This document shows positions 31,823-32,026 of a stretch of 32,026 nucleotides of DNA, piece after piece. Source of the stretch: Treponema sp. (GTDB lineage Bacteria > Spirochaetota > Spirochaetia > Treponematales > Breznakiellaceae); the NCBI GenBank assembly GCA_031258265.1, contig JAIRNB010000028.1:1-32026 (forward strand). Reading direction: 5' to 3'. Position 1 is the first letter of the stretch. Every line of letters starts with the position of its first letter. The position numbers and the translations under genes were made by a program. The notes under the pieces were generated by a model. The model was not told the DNA's origin, did not search any database, and saw only the letters and a list, made by a program, of their open reading frames with translations.

Positions 31823-31933
31823 ATGCGGGTATTTGGGGAGATCTATCAGATGTTGAAGAAGGGGGAATACCACTATGGGTTTATGTGTGATCGCGGTAAG
31901 CTGTCAGCGCAGGGTCCCGCCGGTTTTTTTTGA
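31823..31933 (+). pseudogene. Short orphan reading frame, possibly the 5' remnant of a gene
   Basis: ATG 31823 opens 36 codons (MRVFGEIYQMLKKGEYHYGF onward) and overlaps the permease 3' end on the opposite strand. A -10-like TATGAT (31811-31816) ends six bases before the ATG, the same geometry as six gene starts in this window. The nearest -35-like TTGGCA is 20 bases further upstream, which is long. The N-terminal 25 residues look protein-like and the rest does not, suggesting truncation. I do not recognise a family. Confidence 0.25.
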
Positions 31934-32026
31934 GTAGATCGAAATGGCGATCATCACTAAAAGGGTAAACAGGTAGGGGATGGCCAGGATAAAGTCGGCG
32001 GGAACGTTTAAGGCGCCCTGGGCAAA
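31904..32026 (-). CDS. ABC transporter permease, 3' end only
   Basis: The last 40 residues of a membrane protein enter from the right: FAQGALNVPADFILAIPYLF followed by a hydrophobic TLLVMIAISIYSKK and a short polar end. NVPADFILAIPYLFTLLV fits the C-terminus of simple-sugar or nucleoside importer permeases of the BMP-type (YufP/YufQ-like). Only the C-terminal segment is present, so the substrate and start are outside the window. Confidence 0.6.
   Translation of the reverse strand, partial: FAQGALNVPADFILAIPYLFTLLVMIAISIYSKKTGGTLR

Noticed and set aside
1-32026. CRISPR array, rRNA or prophage
   Set aside because: No regularly spaced identical repeats, rRNA signatures or phage structural genes were seen; the large repeats are few, unequal in length and dispersed.

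Overview
The window looks like chromosome of a free-living or gut-associated spirochaete of the genus Treponema. The evidence is protein-level. The gene run sensor kinase / sigma-54 response regulator / DNA polymerase III delta-prime-like / CvpA / MurG matches, from memory, the order around TP0519-TP0523 of T. pallidum. There are several lipoproteins, strict-anaerobe nucleotide metabolism (class III ribonucleotide reductase) and a carbohydrate ABC importer. GC-rich coding DNA and large intergenic repeats recall termite-gut treponemes, but the species call is inference.

Layout. 1-616: the first nine codons of a minus-strand gene, palindromes and repeat copy A. 617-1747 (-): a GT4 glycosyltransferase. 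2035-5911 (+): an anaerobic ribonucleotide reductase operon, nrdR - nrdD - (glycyl-radical tail fused to redoxin) - nrdG. 5908-15230 (-): a carbohydrate island with a DUF4185/GH183-like lipoprotein, a DUF2961/GH172-like enzyme, two ABC permeases, a lipoprotein binding protein, a DUF6259-like putative glycosidase, repeat copy B and a GntR/LacI-type regulator. 15322-24369 (-): NtrC-type regulator, PAS histidine kinase, repeat copy C, holB-like gene, cvpA, murG, rnhB, a phosphoribosyltransferase, a Gfo/Idh/MocA oxidoreductase and a rhomboid protease. 24477-25301 (+): a TraX-like membrane protein. 25324-26795 (-): a small lipoprotein and exonuclease III. 26856-27372: repeat copy D. 27459-31038 (+): clpS-clpA-aat, the bacterial N-degron set. 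31039-32026: repeats, tRNA-Leu(GAG) (-), a short orphan reading frame, and the 3' end of an ABC permease (-).

Three points stand out. First, nrdD stops just after its zinc site. The glycyl-radical loop expected at its C-terminus is in the next gene, fused to a thioredoxin-like CPAC domain, and both sides of the break carry matching three-heptad helices. This looks like a split class III ribonucleotide reductase. Second, six transcription-unit starts (clpS, xth, the rhomboid gene, the GntR gene, the DUF6259 gene, and a 10-codon ORF overlapping murG) have a sigma-70-like -35/-10 pair ending exactly six bases before the start codon and no Shine-Dalgarno, suggesting systematic leaderless transcripts. 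Third, four long intergenic repeats share a fixed frame with interchangeable hairpin stems, where paired substitutions keep the pairing.

The carbohydrate island fits surface cleavage by the GH183-like lipoprotein, import by the binding protein and permeases (no ATPase is encoded here), and cytoplasmic breakdown by the GH172-like and DUF6259-like proteins, under the GntR-type regulator. The substrate, possibly a D-arabinofuranose or fructofuranose glycan, is inference.
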